A program made the translations under genes and the position numbers. Under the pieces are notes generated by a model. That model searched no databases. It saw only the letters and a program-made list of their open reading frames with translations, and was not told where the DNA came from. This document shows, piece by piece, positions 33,013-45,379 of a stretch of DNA of 64,000 bases. The stretch is from Trametes villosa (taxonomy: Eukaryota > Basidiomycota > Agaricomycetes > Polyporales > Polyporaceae), in NCBI GenBank assembly GCA_002964805.2, contig PUDQ02000010.1:62001-126000 (forward strand). The letters are read 5' to 3'. The number at the start of each line of letters is the position of its first letter. The first letter of the stretch is position 1.

Positions 33013-36000
33013 TCAACGTAGCGCTGATGGTCCAGCCACCGCGTTCTCCTGGATCGCCGCCTGCCTGGGCTGATCACCGGAACTATCTGCGTGTAGTACA
33101 GCACCTTGACTTGCCCCGGATTCAAGGCCTTCCGGAGGTACGAGGTACTCCAGGTCCTCGTAGAGATGTGGGAAGAGTATCGCGAGCATGTCATCCATCC
33201 TGTGTGATCGCACGTCGCGTCAGATACCCTCCAGTCTGCAGTTCCGACAGAGCTGCCAACACTCACTTGTACACGAAATCACCCTTCTGCACTTTCTTCG
33301 CCGGGGCGTCAACCTTCTTCTTGTCCGCATCCGCCGCGAACGGCGTCACGTTCAGAGTGCCTGCCGCGTTGTCTCGCGTATATAGGGATAGGCCCTGCTT
33401 CGCGGCTAGATCCAGGATATTGCGTTCGACTGTGTCTTCCGCATAGTAGCAGTAAACTGTTCGGTAGGCGTATAAGACGACCATTTTTGGTATGAAGAGC
33501 TTGATGCACACGTACCTTCGGTTGGCTTCGTCTGGCCCATGCGGTCAATACGTGCAATGGCTGAAGGGAAACAGGTTAGTCTGGGTCGAATTCTCCGGTA
33601 GAGCGGCTTGTATACCTTGGACCTCGAATGCATGATGAACTACACTCTCCAACAAGAAGACGCGCGAAGCACAAGTAACGTTCAACCCCGCGTTCTCACG
33701 TTCACTGTATGGCTGATGTTAGAAACGACTGCGCTGGCGCGTGTACTGCGACGCCGTGAACTCACCCATGCAGAAGCAAAACCGAGATGGTGGGGTCGGT
33801 ACGGAACCGCTTCGCCGCGTTTTGTTTACCAGTGTGCTGGTCTATCCGGAGACACGATATACCTGATACCGTGGATCAGCCTCCTATACATCCCCAACCA
33901 CAGGGCTGTTCGCATACCATTCGCCCGGAGCGCATGCTGAATGACTGAGACCCAGAACTGTCAGTCTCCAAGGCGACCATTGAGAACATGAGAGCGTGAC
34001 AAACGCACTCAACAGGGAGTCAGCCCAGGCGGAGAACACGATGCTCTTCGTGCCGGGGTCCGTGACCTCGAGGTAGAGCAGGTGCCGCATGAGCGTCTCG
34101 ATCTTGCTCCCGTAGCTCCCGTACGACTCCATCGCCTGGATGTCCTGCATCACCGTCGGGCTGATGGAGTTGTACTGGATCTCGCGGCGCGAGCGCGGTA
34201 CGGCTTCGTTGTTGCTGAGGATCTTAGGGGGCGCCTGCGGCTGCTCACCCGGCTTGTGGTCGATTGAGAAGCGTTGTAGCTGGTCCGTGTTGATGGGCAC
34301 TCGGCAGACGGGGCAGGCTTTGCCTCCGGCTTTGGCGAGCCAGGCCTTCATGCAGTCCTACACGTAGTGTGAGCATCATCCCTACGGTATTCCCATTCGA
34401 GTACATACCTCACAGTACACATGGGCGCTGTCAGGATGATCAGCAAGCGGAAATGGCGAGGGAAACAGGCTGGCGTACCATTGAGTGATGTATCCCCGGA
34501 TGAAGTCACACTTGCACAGGATACATGACCTCTCGTCCTCGTCCATGGTGCCGTCTTCGTGTGACGTGCTGAGGTTGTCCATGTATCGCTGACGAGCGCG
34601 CGCCGTGTTGATCTTGGTCTCCAATACACCCTGCTGCTCCTGAATCTCGTTGATGGTATCCCGAACGCTGCCTTCCCACTCCGCTTCTGCGACAGTGTCG
34701 GAAATCTCTTGAAGTTGCCGGAAATACCTAACACACGTATGTATGTGAGCTTGGGTCGACGAAGATATAGAGATGGGGCATACGAGATACGCTCGTTGAA
34801 CGCCTTTCGGAGGTGTGCCAAGTCGTTCTGCAGCTTGTCAATCAATTTCCCTGTCACCTTCGTTAAGCCGTTGAACAGCAACAAAACATATACAACCACG
34901 TACCTTGCTCGGAAATGAGGGACCTCAGCCTAGCGACAGCACTCTTCGCGATGAGCTTCTCAGGATCCTCGTCCTTCACAATCCCGACCGCGATGTTGTT
35001 TAGCTCGACCATGATGGATTTGATCGCCCTCCCCGGGTCGAACTCGTCCAACAGCGCCTTCCGCTCGTCATTCAGCGTCTTCAGCATCACCTGGTGCTCC
35101 GGCTGCACGTCGTGGTCCTCGAGCTTCTCCAACGGCACGACTTCGGCAGCCTCCACCTCGGTCAAGTACCGCGTGCCCCGCGCAGCCTTGGTCTTCCGCG
35201 CCTTGACCTCGCGCACATCGTGCGCGGCGAGGAGCGTGCGCTCCGCGGTGAGGGTCTCGCGGCGGTCGGCGAGAAGCGCGGCGTACGCCTGCAGGTACGC
35301 TTCGGCCTCGCCTTGAGTGTCGAGGCTACGAGTATACTCTTGTCCGTCGGCGTCTTGCGCGTTCGATCCGAGAGGTTGGGTGAGGAGGGTGATGAGCTTC
35401 GTGCGCCATTGCCAGAGGAGTGTGGATTGTTCGTTGAGGAGGCCGTCTATGATCTCGTTCGCCTCGTCCATCTGTTGACGCAGGTAAGTCTGGGAAGCAT
35501 GGGAAAAGAAGCTATGCATTAGGCTCGTACCAGCAAGTGTGACTTAATGCCCCCCTTGTCCAGGTAAGGGTTCTGAACGAACAGGTCTTTCTCGTTCAAG
35601 GCCTTCACGACCGGGTCGTGGTCGAGGTAGGTCATCGCACGTTCAGCCGCTTCCTCGGTACCTTTGAGGACGTCAGATACGCCCTCACACGCGTGAGTGA
35701 CGGAACCGACCTTTAAGCAAGACGCGCCTCAACTCCTCAGCCGCCGCATACGCCTCATTCTCCTGCTTCGCATACTGCTCCCCAAGGACGTGATACACGT
35801 CTCCCTGCAAGAACTTGATCTTGTGCAGCACGATCCGCGCCTCCCGATTGCGGCTCTGGAGCGTGATGCTCTTCCCTCTATGTGCATCCCCAGCTGGATT
35901 GTGCGGCAGGCCCTCTTCGTCTGCGTCGATGTCCGGGCTGTCGCTGCGCGCGCGGCCCTTGCCTTTGCCGTTCTCGTCAGCGTGGTGGGTAGGCATGGCT

Positions 36001-39000
36001 TGGCGGCGCTCTTCTCTGAGCCGTGCGGTCTCCGCCTTGAGTTTCTCGCCTTCTTTGGCGTGCTCGGCGGAGGCGTCGGATAGGTCGGAGAGGAGCTTGA
36101 TGGCATCGTTCTCGGCAGCGATGAGGATGTCGAGGGATTCCCGGTAGCGATTTAGTCGGGTGTCGTCTTGCTGGATCAGCTGTGCCAGGGTGGCCATAGC
36201 CGATACCTATAGCACTGTGAGATTGCCTATCGTGCGTTGTAAGCTGACTTGGGACACGCACCTTGCTCTTCCTGTCGTCCATATAGTTTCTCCAGTTCTG
36301 CTCTCGCATAGACTACCCACGGGGCGGCAACTCAGCTCTAGATTTCCCTTAAAGACAATCCCGAACACACACCTCAAGCACCTCGGCCATACTCTTCAAC
36401 ACACCAGGTTTGTGCAGCTTGTCTCCCCCGCCGTGCCCCAGAAGCTGGCCGACCTGCGGATGCGTGCAGATGCCGCGGAGCTTGCGAAGCCAGGACCGCA
36501 GCTTCGCGACGTCGACTTCCCAGTTCTCTGTCGCTGCCACCCCGCGCGCGTCCAGCCCGAGATCGAGGAGCGCCGCGTCGAGGGTCTGATCGTATACCTG
36601 TCGATGGTTTTAATTAGCGAGCCCGAGGGCAGAGCGAAAGGAGCTGAATGAGGCCTACATGACGTTCTACACGACCGAGCTCTATAGGTACGAGGTACCG
36701 AGTTTGGGGAGGGATCGTGAGCTCGTCCTTGACAGCCGCCTTCATCGTCCTGTCGTACACATTCAGCGAAAGCTCGTAATAAACCATAGATAACACGTAC
36801 CTAACAGCATAGCGTTGGAATAGTTGCGTGAACTCTCGGACATAGCCTGGCAGGAGGAGGCGGGTCCATGCTCGCGGGTAGTCCGTCACCGCCTTCACAC
36901 GGAGGAACCTAGGACACATGAGTTTTGGCCATAGCCACAAGAATGGCGGGACTTACTTGAGTACATGGATTAGATCCGCTACCTGCGAACGCGCAGGGGT
37001 ACCGGAGACAGCGAAAGACGACAGTCTTGGAATGAGCGAGACCATCTCCCTAAAAACCAACCCAGTCGTTCAGGATCGCCCTTCACCTCAACAACATGTT
37101 ATGAGCGAGAGGACGCACTCCGTCTTCCCACCACCGACCATCTGCACCTCGTCCATAATGACGCGGTACCACTCGCACATGACAAGCGGGCTCCGCGCGC
37201 GACTAGTGTTCCCATAATCGACATACGCGCGCCGTGGCCGGCTGGGCGGCGGCCGCGCGACGCCCAGGTCGTGTTGCAGCACCGTGTAGGTAGTGATGCA
37301 CACGTCGAACGTGTTCACGTACGCGCACCAGTCCTGCACCTCGTCGTCGCCCTCGTCTTCTACAGCCGGTTCGTCGTCGACGTCCATCTGGTCCGCCGCG
37401 GCTGCCTTCGCTTTGCCCTTGGCGGACTTCTTCTTGGACGCGCGGGCCTTGTCCGCTGCTTTCTGCTTGCGCCGTTTCTCGCGCGCTGCTTCGATGTCCT
37501 TCTCTGTGATGGGCACGGGGACCTTCTGCCACCCGTCGTAGATGAGGACCTTGAGTCCAGGGGCATGTGCCGCGAGCTCATCTGCCCACTGCGGAGCCAA
37601 CGAGGGAGGCGTCACGATCAGGGTGGTCTAGCGATTAATGTACGTTGAGTACGGTCCAGCATAGGCGACGGAAGGAAAGTCGAGAGATACCTTGATCTCC
37701 TTAACCTCAATCTTAGCTTCAGGATCCCACCGCTTGTTGACTGGAGAGCGTTCCGGCGCGGGATTGAGCATGATTGTCGATATACACTCGAGGGTCTTGC
37801 CCAGACCAGGTTCCTCGGCGACAATACCGCCCAGGGCGTCTTCATTGAGCTCGTCGTCGTCGGCGGTAGGTAGTGTCGGGGAGACAACGCCGCGCAGGCG
37901 GTTGACATACCACGTCTCCTCGGGAGAAACGGATACAGCCTCCCAAAATAAGGGCAGGGGGTGATTCTCGAGGTTCGCGTCGGACTTAGGGACCAGCGCG
38001 CCGGCCGCGGTTGTAGTCTTCCCTTCCCTGTCGAGCATCCACGCGACGCTACGTCTCTGGAAGGGCAGCAAAGTAGGCAAGAGATGCTCTGGTTGGAGGG
38101 CGTCATGCGCCTGCGAAGACGGCAGAGGCGGTGCAGGACCAAGGATGGAGAACAAGAGCGGGATGTCCGTTGCGCCTCCGTAGGTTTCAGGTGGAGGGAC
38201 CTGAGGGGGGAACGCAAGCAGAAGGAGACGACGCTGGGCTTCTTGGATTGCGGACGCCCTCGCTTGTTCTGAGGCGGCCTTACCGGAGACGCTCACCGGC
38301 TGGAAGATCTGCGGGCAGACGAAGGAACAATCCACCTGCACGCGGAGGGTAAACGGTAGCACTCCTTCGGTTACGGGGGTGCCTCGGGGTGGAAGCTCTA
38401 GGGAGAGTTCTATGCCGAGGCGTGCTCGGTTTTCCTTTTCGAGAGTAAGGAATGCGTCGAGGGGATCAGCGAGAGTGTGTGCCCGAGAGTGGAAGTCGTA
38501 ATCGTTCGGGTGAAGTGGATAGTCCCACTTCCGAGGAATAGGCAACAGGACCTCCGAGTGATCAGTCGGATCCTGGATATAGGATCCCGGTTGGGCGACT
38601 TCAGAAGCACCGAGGGGGATGGTGGTCTTGCCAGAAGTAGAAGCCAAGGAGGACAGGCGTTCTAGCAGCTTGCGTTCGTCCTTCGCCCAGCCACGCTCCT
38701 CGGCATCCGCATCGTTCACGTACCAGGCCCGGACGTCGTCGGTAAGAGCAGTCGTGTATTGCACATTGATTACTCGCCGGTATATATGGACAAGCCGTTC
38801 GTCATCGGTTGCTACACTCCCGACGTACGTGTCCTCGGAAACCTTGCTACGCTTGCGCGGCGGCTCGTCTGCATCTGCTTCGCGAGCGCGCTTCTTGCCC
38901 TTCAATGTTCCATTGGTTCCCGACGGCTCATGGTTCAGAACATTGTCGATGATGTGAAGGAGCCTGGATAGTCGCAAACGTGGTTGCTCGTTGCCAGTAC

Positions 39001-39370
39001 TGGAGTGAGATTCGGGTTTTTGACGAAGGTTCTCCAGGCGATCGAACTCTTCGGAGAGCATGCCACACGAGTAGGGTGCGTTAGCCAGGTATACAAGCAA
39101 GTCGGGTATAGATTGTCACAGAGGAGACCAGGCGGGAGGGGGGCCGCGGTCGTGCTTGCCGGGCGAGGACTGGGCGGAGTGATGGTGGTAGCGGAGAGAC
39201 AAAAGAGTCGCGTCGCGTGGGTCGCTGGCGCTAATGACGCGTCGCAAGTCACGTGTGCGAGACTCATATTCCTCGGTCCCGCGTCCAAGCAGCTTCTCTG
39301 CCGTGAGCAGTATGCAGATGCGCCGAGGGTTACTCAGGCCAGTTCGAAGCCATCCCTCTCGTGGAGACAC
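33013..39370 (-). CDS. IRC20: IRC20/SHPRH-type SNF2 helicase with RING finger
   Basis: A minus-strand gene with more than a dozen exons. SNF2 motif I is EEPGLGKTLE (near 37.8 kb), motif II is IMDEVQ (near 37.15 kb), and motif VI is ARIDRMGQTKPTE (near 33.55 kb). Between the helicase halves lies a long charged helical insert (36.2-34.7 kb) and a RING finger: CILCKC near 34.52 kb, then YCE joined by an intron to DCMKAW, then CPVCRVPI near 34.3 kb. This RING-in-helicase layout defines SHPRH and yeast Irc20, which act as E3 ubiquitin ligases and ATPases in DNA repair and recombination. The linker-histone and PHD domains of animal SHPRH are not seen. The C-terminus after FPHLYEDLEYLVPP ends at 33013. 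The first exon (start 39370) is the least certain part: the start lies only 53 bp after the neighbouring stop at 39424. Confidence 0.9.
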
Positions 39371-39423
39371 GGTGGTTTATAAGGATACAGTGGAAATACA
39401 GCAATATGTACAGCTTGGGGATA

Positions 39424-40308
39424 TCAACTGGCCTTAGCCTCTACTTTCCCTTCCTTCGCTTCCTTCTCGCGCAATTCTCTTCGTCGCTTCACGTCCCAGT
39501 TGTATACGCGAGCCGTATTGACCTCCATGACAGTGATCTGTTCTCTGAGGAATTCAAGATCTTCGATCACGGTAGCCAGGCTGTTTTGTGCCGACTCGAG
39601 CTTTTGCCGAAGTAATGCGACGGCAGCTGGCAGCTTGTAAGAGAGCATGACGTTCGCCTGCCGAAGAGATGTCAATGTGAGCTCCTGAAGCGGCGCACTA
39701 GAGGGCGGGACGTACTCCTAGCCATAGGTATACCGTGTCGGTGTCCTCGAGCTGAGCTTCGGCATATAGGGTATCGTTCAGCTCGTAGGTCGTGACCAGA
39801 GGTTTCCCTGCACCATCGCTGTCTTCGAGATCATCGTCATCTAGATCGTCTCCCTGGCTGTCGGCGCCTTTCCCTTCCTGTATGCAGAGTCAGCCAAGGG
39901 TACCGCTACGCAGACCTGGTAGACCTACTCTTCCCTCTTGAAGGAATTCCACCATGGATAGCGTCTTTTTGATGTCCGGGATCTTCTCCTCCAGACCTTG
40001 CCGCCTCTGCGTCAAGTTTTGGTCCATGTAGCGGTACTTCCTGTCATGAGCCGTGCATCCACTAGGTGAGCGATCGCATGCATGCGCCACAGATGCAGAC
40101 TCACGCGAGTGCCGCCTGGAAATCCTTCAAAGCATTCTCGGGACTTGGGTCTGGCCCGAGGAACTCTGCGACATCTGCCTGCGATACCGGACGTGAACAT
40201 TGCGTACCCGCGAACGAGCTGATCAGGCCGAAGCGGACGCACGATGAAGGGTGCTTTCGGTATTCCACGAGGATTCCGTTCTTGCTTTTCTGTTACCAGC
40301 TTAGACAT
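39424..40308 (-). CDS. PAC10: Prefoldin subunit 3 (VBP1/Pac10)
   Basis: The protein starts MSKLVTEKQERNPRGIP, continues across an intron to ADVAEFLGPDPSPENALKDF, then KYRYMDQNLTQRR, then TYELNDTLYAEA, and ends with a long helix (NVMLSYKLPAAVALLRQKLE to EKEAKEGKVEA). This order of N-terminal helix, beta-hairpin and C-terminal coiled coil is the alpha-type prefoldin plan, and the motifs match subunit 3. It works in the cytosolic hexameric prefoldin complex that hands actin and tubulin to the CCT chaperonin. There are about four introns. The start is shared with a divergent promoter facing MRD1, and the stop lies 53 bp from the proposed start of the downstream helicase gene. Confidence 0.92.
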
Positions 40309-40589
40309 CGTTCGGACGCAGAACGAAGCAGTTGGAGGCGAGCTAGAGAGTGGGTAGAGCTAGGCACGGATCGCTGTCGAAAGACCTGTAAACGCGAAGT
40401 AGCAGGGCGGATAGGCGCTCGTCGGGGTACAGGCGCTTGACGTCCATTCATTTCCAGTCGATCGGCGCTTTAAATTCGCGTATAAGACGCAAGTTTTTTG
40501 CGGCGCCGTGTCTGCTCAAAATCCCTTCCCCGTTCCCTCCCCCCTCCCTCCTCGGTACCTTCACCAATTCAATACCTGACTTGGCAGCA
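40309..40589. promoter_or_regulatory. Bidirectional promoter, prefoldin subunit 3 / MRD1
   Basis: The 281 bp between the two divergent ATGs must carry both promoters. A C/T-rich stretch (40520-40560), typical of fungal housekeeping promoters, lies just upstream of MRD1. No TATA box was seen for either gene. Confidence 0.6.
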
Positions 40590-43427
40590 ATGTCTCGTCT
40601 GATTGTGAAGAGCCTACCCGCGTACCTCACGCAAGAGCGCCTGCGCAAGTACTTCGAGTCCCCGGACGGCCCCGGGGGTACCCTCACAGATGTAAAGCTT
40701 ATGCTGAAGCGCGATGGGACGTCGCGTCAATTTGGCTTCGTCGGCTATAAGTCTCCGCAAGAGGCGGAGCGTGCGCAGAAGTGGTTTAACAGGACGTTTG
40801 TCGATTCGTCGAGGATCGCGGTCGACATTGTTGAGGTGCGTCAGCTGTGATTTTCCCGGAGCGTATAACAACTAACGCCTGTCTTCATGAAGGGGGCCAA
40901 GGACGCACCTGCACCGCGGCCAAACAAGCGTCCTCGGCTTGGACCTTCACCGACGGAGGTGGAGGAGCCGAAGCCCAAGAAGTCTTTCAGGAAGGACAAG
41001 ACTGAAAGGAAGGGTGCCGGTGACGTGCTAGCGAACGAGTTCCTGCAGGTTATGCAACCCCGCACGAAGAAGGGTCCGTCTTGGAAGGACGAGGAACCGG
41101 CTCTCGCGCCGGTTGCGTCCTCATCTGCTGAACCAGTGGACGGGCTCGCGAAGAAGCGTAGCAAGAAGTCCAAGGACAAGCGCGACGATGCAGAGAGCGC
41201 GAATGCGGACGACGTACAGCCTGATGCATCAGCAGAGCCGGCATCCGACCTGGATTGGCTGAAGAAGCATACGAAGCCAGTCCTCGACGAGGTCGACACG
41301 GCCGAGAAGGTTTTCGAGCAGTCTGACGACGAGCCTATGTCCGACGCCGAGAACGATGCTGAGGACGCTGAGGTAATGAAATTACGTTCCTCTTATACTT
41401 ACATCTGGCTGACGAAGTGGTGCTAGGCACCATCCCAACCTGAGTTGGATCCTACACACGCGACTATCTTGCAGACATCGCGACTCTTCGTCCGGAACCT
41501 TGCGTTCACGTGTACAGAGGACGAGTTGCGCGAGCTGTTCCAACGTTACGGAGATGTCTCTCAGGTGAGCATACCCTTCCGTTGTTGTGAATTTCGTCGT
41601 TGGGACGTTGTGTCGCGAAGACGCGAGGAAGATGGGCTTCTGGGATGATAAACTTGATTAGGGACATCAGACTCGCTTGCGAGGGTGCTGATCCTCAGGG
41701 AAACCGATAGTAGAAATATTTTCTGAACTTTGCCCTTTCCTCGCGTCTTCGTCGATCTGCTAGACGAACATGTCGCTGACCACTTCCATCATAGGCCCAC
41801 CTCGTACTCGATCCGTCAACGAAGCAGTTCAAAGGCCTCGCGTACGTCTCGTTCGCGAAACCCGAGTCTGCTCTCTCTGCGTTCAAAGCCCTGGACAAGA
41901 GGTCTTTCCAGGGACGCCTGCTCCACATCCTCCCTGCTGTCGACCGGAGGGGTAAGGAGGCGGACGCTGAGGGCGAGGGAAAGAAGAAGACGCTGAAGCA
42001 GGATCGAGAGGCGAAGCGTAAGGCGGTGGCAGGGAAGGAGTTTAACTGGGCCATGTTGTACATGAATGTACGTACATACGTTAGCAATATATCTGGCCTG
42101 TACAGGCATCTCATACGTGGCTGTTGCTAGAGCGATGCGGTGGTCTCGTCGGTCGCCGACCGGATGAATGTCTCGAAAGCCGATATCCTGAACCCTGAGT
42201 CCGACAACGCTGCGGTGAAGCTTGCATTGGCCGAGACGCATGTCATCCAGGAGACGAAGACCTTCCTTGAGCAGCATGGCGTCGATCTGACGGCCCTCGA
42301 CACCTCTGGTCCACGCCGACCATTACGTTCAGATCGCATCATCCTCGTCAAGAACATCCCGTACGGCACCTCAGCAGAGGATGTGCGTGCGCTGTTCGAG
42401 CCTCACGGGGAGCTCCGGCGCGTCCTCGTCCCTCCTGCCGGCACGCTCGCCGTCGTCGAGTTCGTCCACCAAGACGAAGGCCGCAAAGCGTTCCGCGCGG
42501 TCGCGTACCGTCGCCTCGGCAACTCAGTCGTCTACCTCGAGAAGGGCCCCGAGGGCATGTTCATCACAGACGAGCCCATGACCGACGCCGCCGAGCCCGT
42601 CACCGCAACAGGCTCCGCCCCCATCGCCGTCTCAGACGCAGCGCCCGCGGCGGTGGCCGAGGCGAAGGGCGCAGAAGAGCCGTCGCTCAGCGCGGGCACG
42701 ACGCTCTTCGTGAAGAACCTCGCGTTCAGCACGACGGCGGAGAAGCTGGTCGCCGTCCTGCGGCACCTGCCCGACTACGCGTTCGCGCGCGTGCAGACGA
42801 AGTCGGACCCCGCGCGCCCGGGCGCGCGTCTGAGCATGGGCTACGGCTTTGTGGGCTTCCGCACGCCGGACGGCGCGCGGCGCGGGCTGAAGGCGATCGA
42901 CGGCATGGTGCTGGACGGGCACAAGCTCGTCGCGAAGTGGGCTGGGCGCGGGGCGGACGAGGCGGACGGCGCGGGGGACAAGGAGGCGGCGAAGGCGCGC
43001 ACGACGAAGATGATCGTGAAGAACGTGCCGTTCGAGGCGACGAAGAAGGATATCCGCGAATTGTTTGGGTGCGTTCTGTGTTTTCTCTCTCCACTCAGGA
43101 TGGGCTTGCTGATAGCGTTTTGTCGACAGTGCACACGCGCAGCTCAAGTCCGTGCGGGTACCCCGCAAGTTCGACCATCGCACGCGCGGTTTCGCGTTCC
43201 TCGAGTTCACGACGCGGCACGAGGCGGAGCGCGCGTACGCGACGCTCCGGCACACGCATTTCCTCGGCCGCCACTTAGTGCTCGAGTGGGCGGAGGAGGG
43301 CGACGTGGACGTGGACAAGCTGCGCGAGAAGGCTGGGGTCGCGTTCGGCGGGGGCGCGGAGATGCCTGGGCGGAAGCGGAAGCTGGAGATGGGCGACGGG
43401 GAGGACGAGGGCGAGGATGCGATGTGA
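40590..43427 (+). CDS. MRD1: MRD1, five-RRM ribosome-biogenesis protein, 790 aa
   Basis: Six exons (40590-40835, 40893-41372, 41427-41564, 41795-42067, 42131-43068, 43130-43427) sum to 791 codons. The five RNA-recognition motifs begin at SRLIVKSLPAYL, SRLFVRNLAFTC, DRIILVKNIPYG, TTLFVKNLAFST and KMIVKNVPFEAT; each has a matching RNP1-like strand (for example RQFGFVGYKS, RGFAFLEF). RRM1 at the extreme N-terminus and the acidic/lysine-rich linker after it match Mrd1/RBM19. The protein binds pre-rRNA in the nucleolus and is needed for 18S rRNA maturation. The RRM5 codons are split by the last intron. The 230-nt intron before the fourth exon is unusually long for this gene. Confidence 0.93.
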
Positions 43428-43873
43428 GAGGGTTGTGTGGTACGCTGTTATTACTGGTGATGTTTGTTACATCTTTCCTTCCGCGATGAGACGTTTTGAA
43501 CGAATGCAGGATGCTATCGAGCTGCTGAGGTGCTTCGAATGCCTGCGAAGGCAAGAGGATCCCGTATTCGAAAGCACCAGTGACCATGCCTGGACGGTTA
43601 CTCATTCAATTGACCATCGGACTAGGCAGTACCACGGACGTCAAGGGCCTGACCGGCTGAAGCCGTCGCGCATTCCGGGTGAGATTCCCATCGTTACCCT
43701 ATCCCGTGTCCAGCCCTACTTACTCATGCGTCTCACGCAATGCCAGCTGTAGGGCTTCGTAAACTCTGACTTCACGCGCCGCTGTGTGTATTATATAGCA
43801 GAGGGGGCATGCTCGTTAGGCGAATTAGAGCCTGCTCGGAGCCCACCTCAAGCCCGCCCACGACCTCTCGGTC
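43428..43873. other. Intergenic, no gene seen
   Basis: About 450 bp between tandem plus-strand genes. Open readings here have no domain or splice support. It is expected to hold the MRD1 terminator and the hydrolase promoter. Confidence 0.4.
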
Positions 43874-45116
43874 ATGTCGACTACGTATGCCGGTCCCCTC
43901 CACGTACTGCAGGACTCGGGCCCTCCAGGAGACGCTACGGACTACACGACGCTTGTGCTCGTTCACGGGTACGCTTGGCACAGCGGTCGGTAACATTTGC
44001 ACCCTACAATACGGTACAACTTCGACGCTGATCGTTGTACCCCGGTGACCTAGGTATCTTCTCAAAACTCATTCCCTTGGCGGAATCGCAGAACGTCCGT
44101 ATCATCCTGCTGAACCGCCGCGACTATCCGGGCGCTGTCCCGTACACCGAAGCCGAGCGCGAACTTCTTTCCCCGGAAACGACAGACAACGCTTCCAAGA
44201 ATAACGCTGCCGCCTTCATGAAGGAGCGCGCTCGCGAGCTACACGACTATTTGACTCAGCTCGTGAAGAACAAGGCAGTGGCTTCTCTCGATCGCGAGCG
44301 CAACAAGGGGGGCATCATCCTCGCCGGATGGTCGTTTGGCACAACCTGGATCCTCTCCCTCCTCGCGCACGTCGCATCTTTCCCGGTCGACGATGTCAAG
44401 TTAGGTGATTATATGCGAAGCGTAGCCTTCCTTGGTAAGTGCTTACATCTTGTCTGTGACGTTCAAAACTCACGCCCTCGTAGATCCGCCGTATCTTGCC
44501 TTTGGGTACCCAGCCCTCGAAAACCAGTACAACCCACTCTTCGACCCAGACATCCTCCCCAACGACCGCGACAAGGCGTTCGCGAATTGGGTGAGCGGAT
44601 ACTACGTCCATGGGGACACGCCCGAGACGTTGGAACCGAAAGTGCCCCTTCAAACACCTCTCCCAACCCTGTCGACCCTCACTCCCGAAGAAATCGGGCG
44701 CACCCTATGCCTTCCGGTGGGCGGTCCCGGAGGTTCGGATTCAATGCTCCTGGAAGTGGCCCTCAAGGTTGGGCTGTTCGCTACGTTGAGGAAGAATGCA
44801 CTGTATACCCCTCAAGGAGAGCAGCCGGGCGAGACTTGGGATGGCGTGGAGGTGCGCTACATCTGGTGCGAGCGGTCGGTGTGGGAGATGCCGTGGGGGA
44901 CCATGCTCTTAAAGAAGGAGATCGAGGCGGTACGCACACAAGGTTCGCCCATGCGGAGCATTCGCTTCGTATATGTGAAAGGAGGGAACCACTTCGTGAG
45001 TCTTCCATTGCGCGTGTACTGTACATCAGGTTAACGGTTGGCTTGGTTAGGTCCACTGGGATCAGCCTGAACTTGCCCTGCACGCTCTCGTTGGAGACGA
45101 GGATGAGGTAGAGTAG
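43874..45116 (+). CDS. Alpha/beta-hydrolase fold protein, 356 aa
   Basis: Exons 43874-43985, 44054-44434, 44484-44995 and 45051-45116 sum to 357 codons. The first exon ends with LVLVHGYAWHSG, where HG forms the oxyanion-hole strand. The second contains IILLNRRDYPGA and the nucleophile elbow AGWSFGT (Ser within GxSxG/T). The candidate catalytic His is in GGNHFVHWDQPE, created by the last splice. The substrate is unknown; the set is typical of fungal AB_hydrolase_1 proteins (esterase/epoxide hydrolase-like). There is no signal peptide, so a cytosolic location is likely. The first intron uses a weaker GTCGGT donor. Confidence 0.88.
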
Positions 45117-45379
45117 GGCTCGAGTCGCGACCATGTAACAGCCGACTCTCCCAACCCAAGTCCCCACATGCGAGCACACGCGCGGAAAGTGGGAACGCGA
45201 CTCAAACGCAATGCGGCGCGGTCACGTACCTCGTGTACTATACACGCGCCGGCCACGCGGCCAGTAAGGCTTTACATAAAGGACCTGCAAGTGGGGTTGT
45301 GGTTAACTCGAGGTTTCATTGTAACCACAACCCTGCGCTGGTCCTCGCGCCAGTAGCCCCTCAGCGGATATCGCCCACC

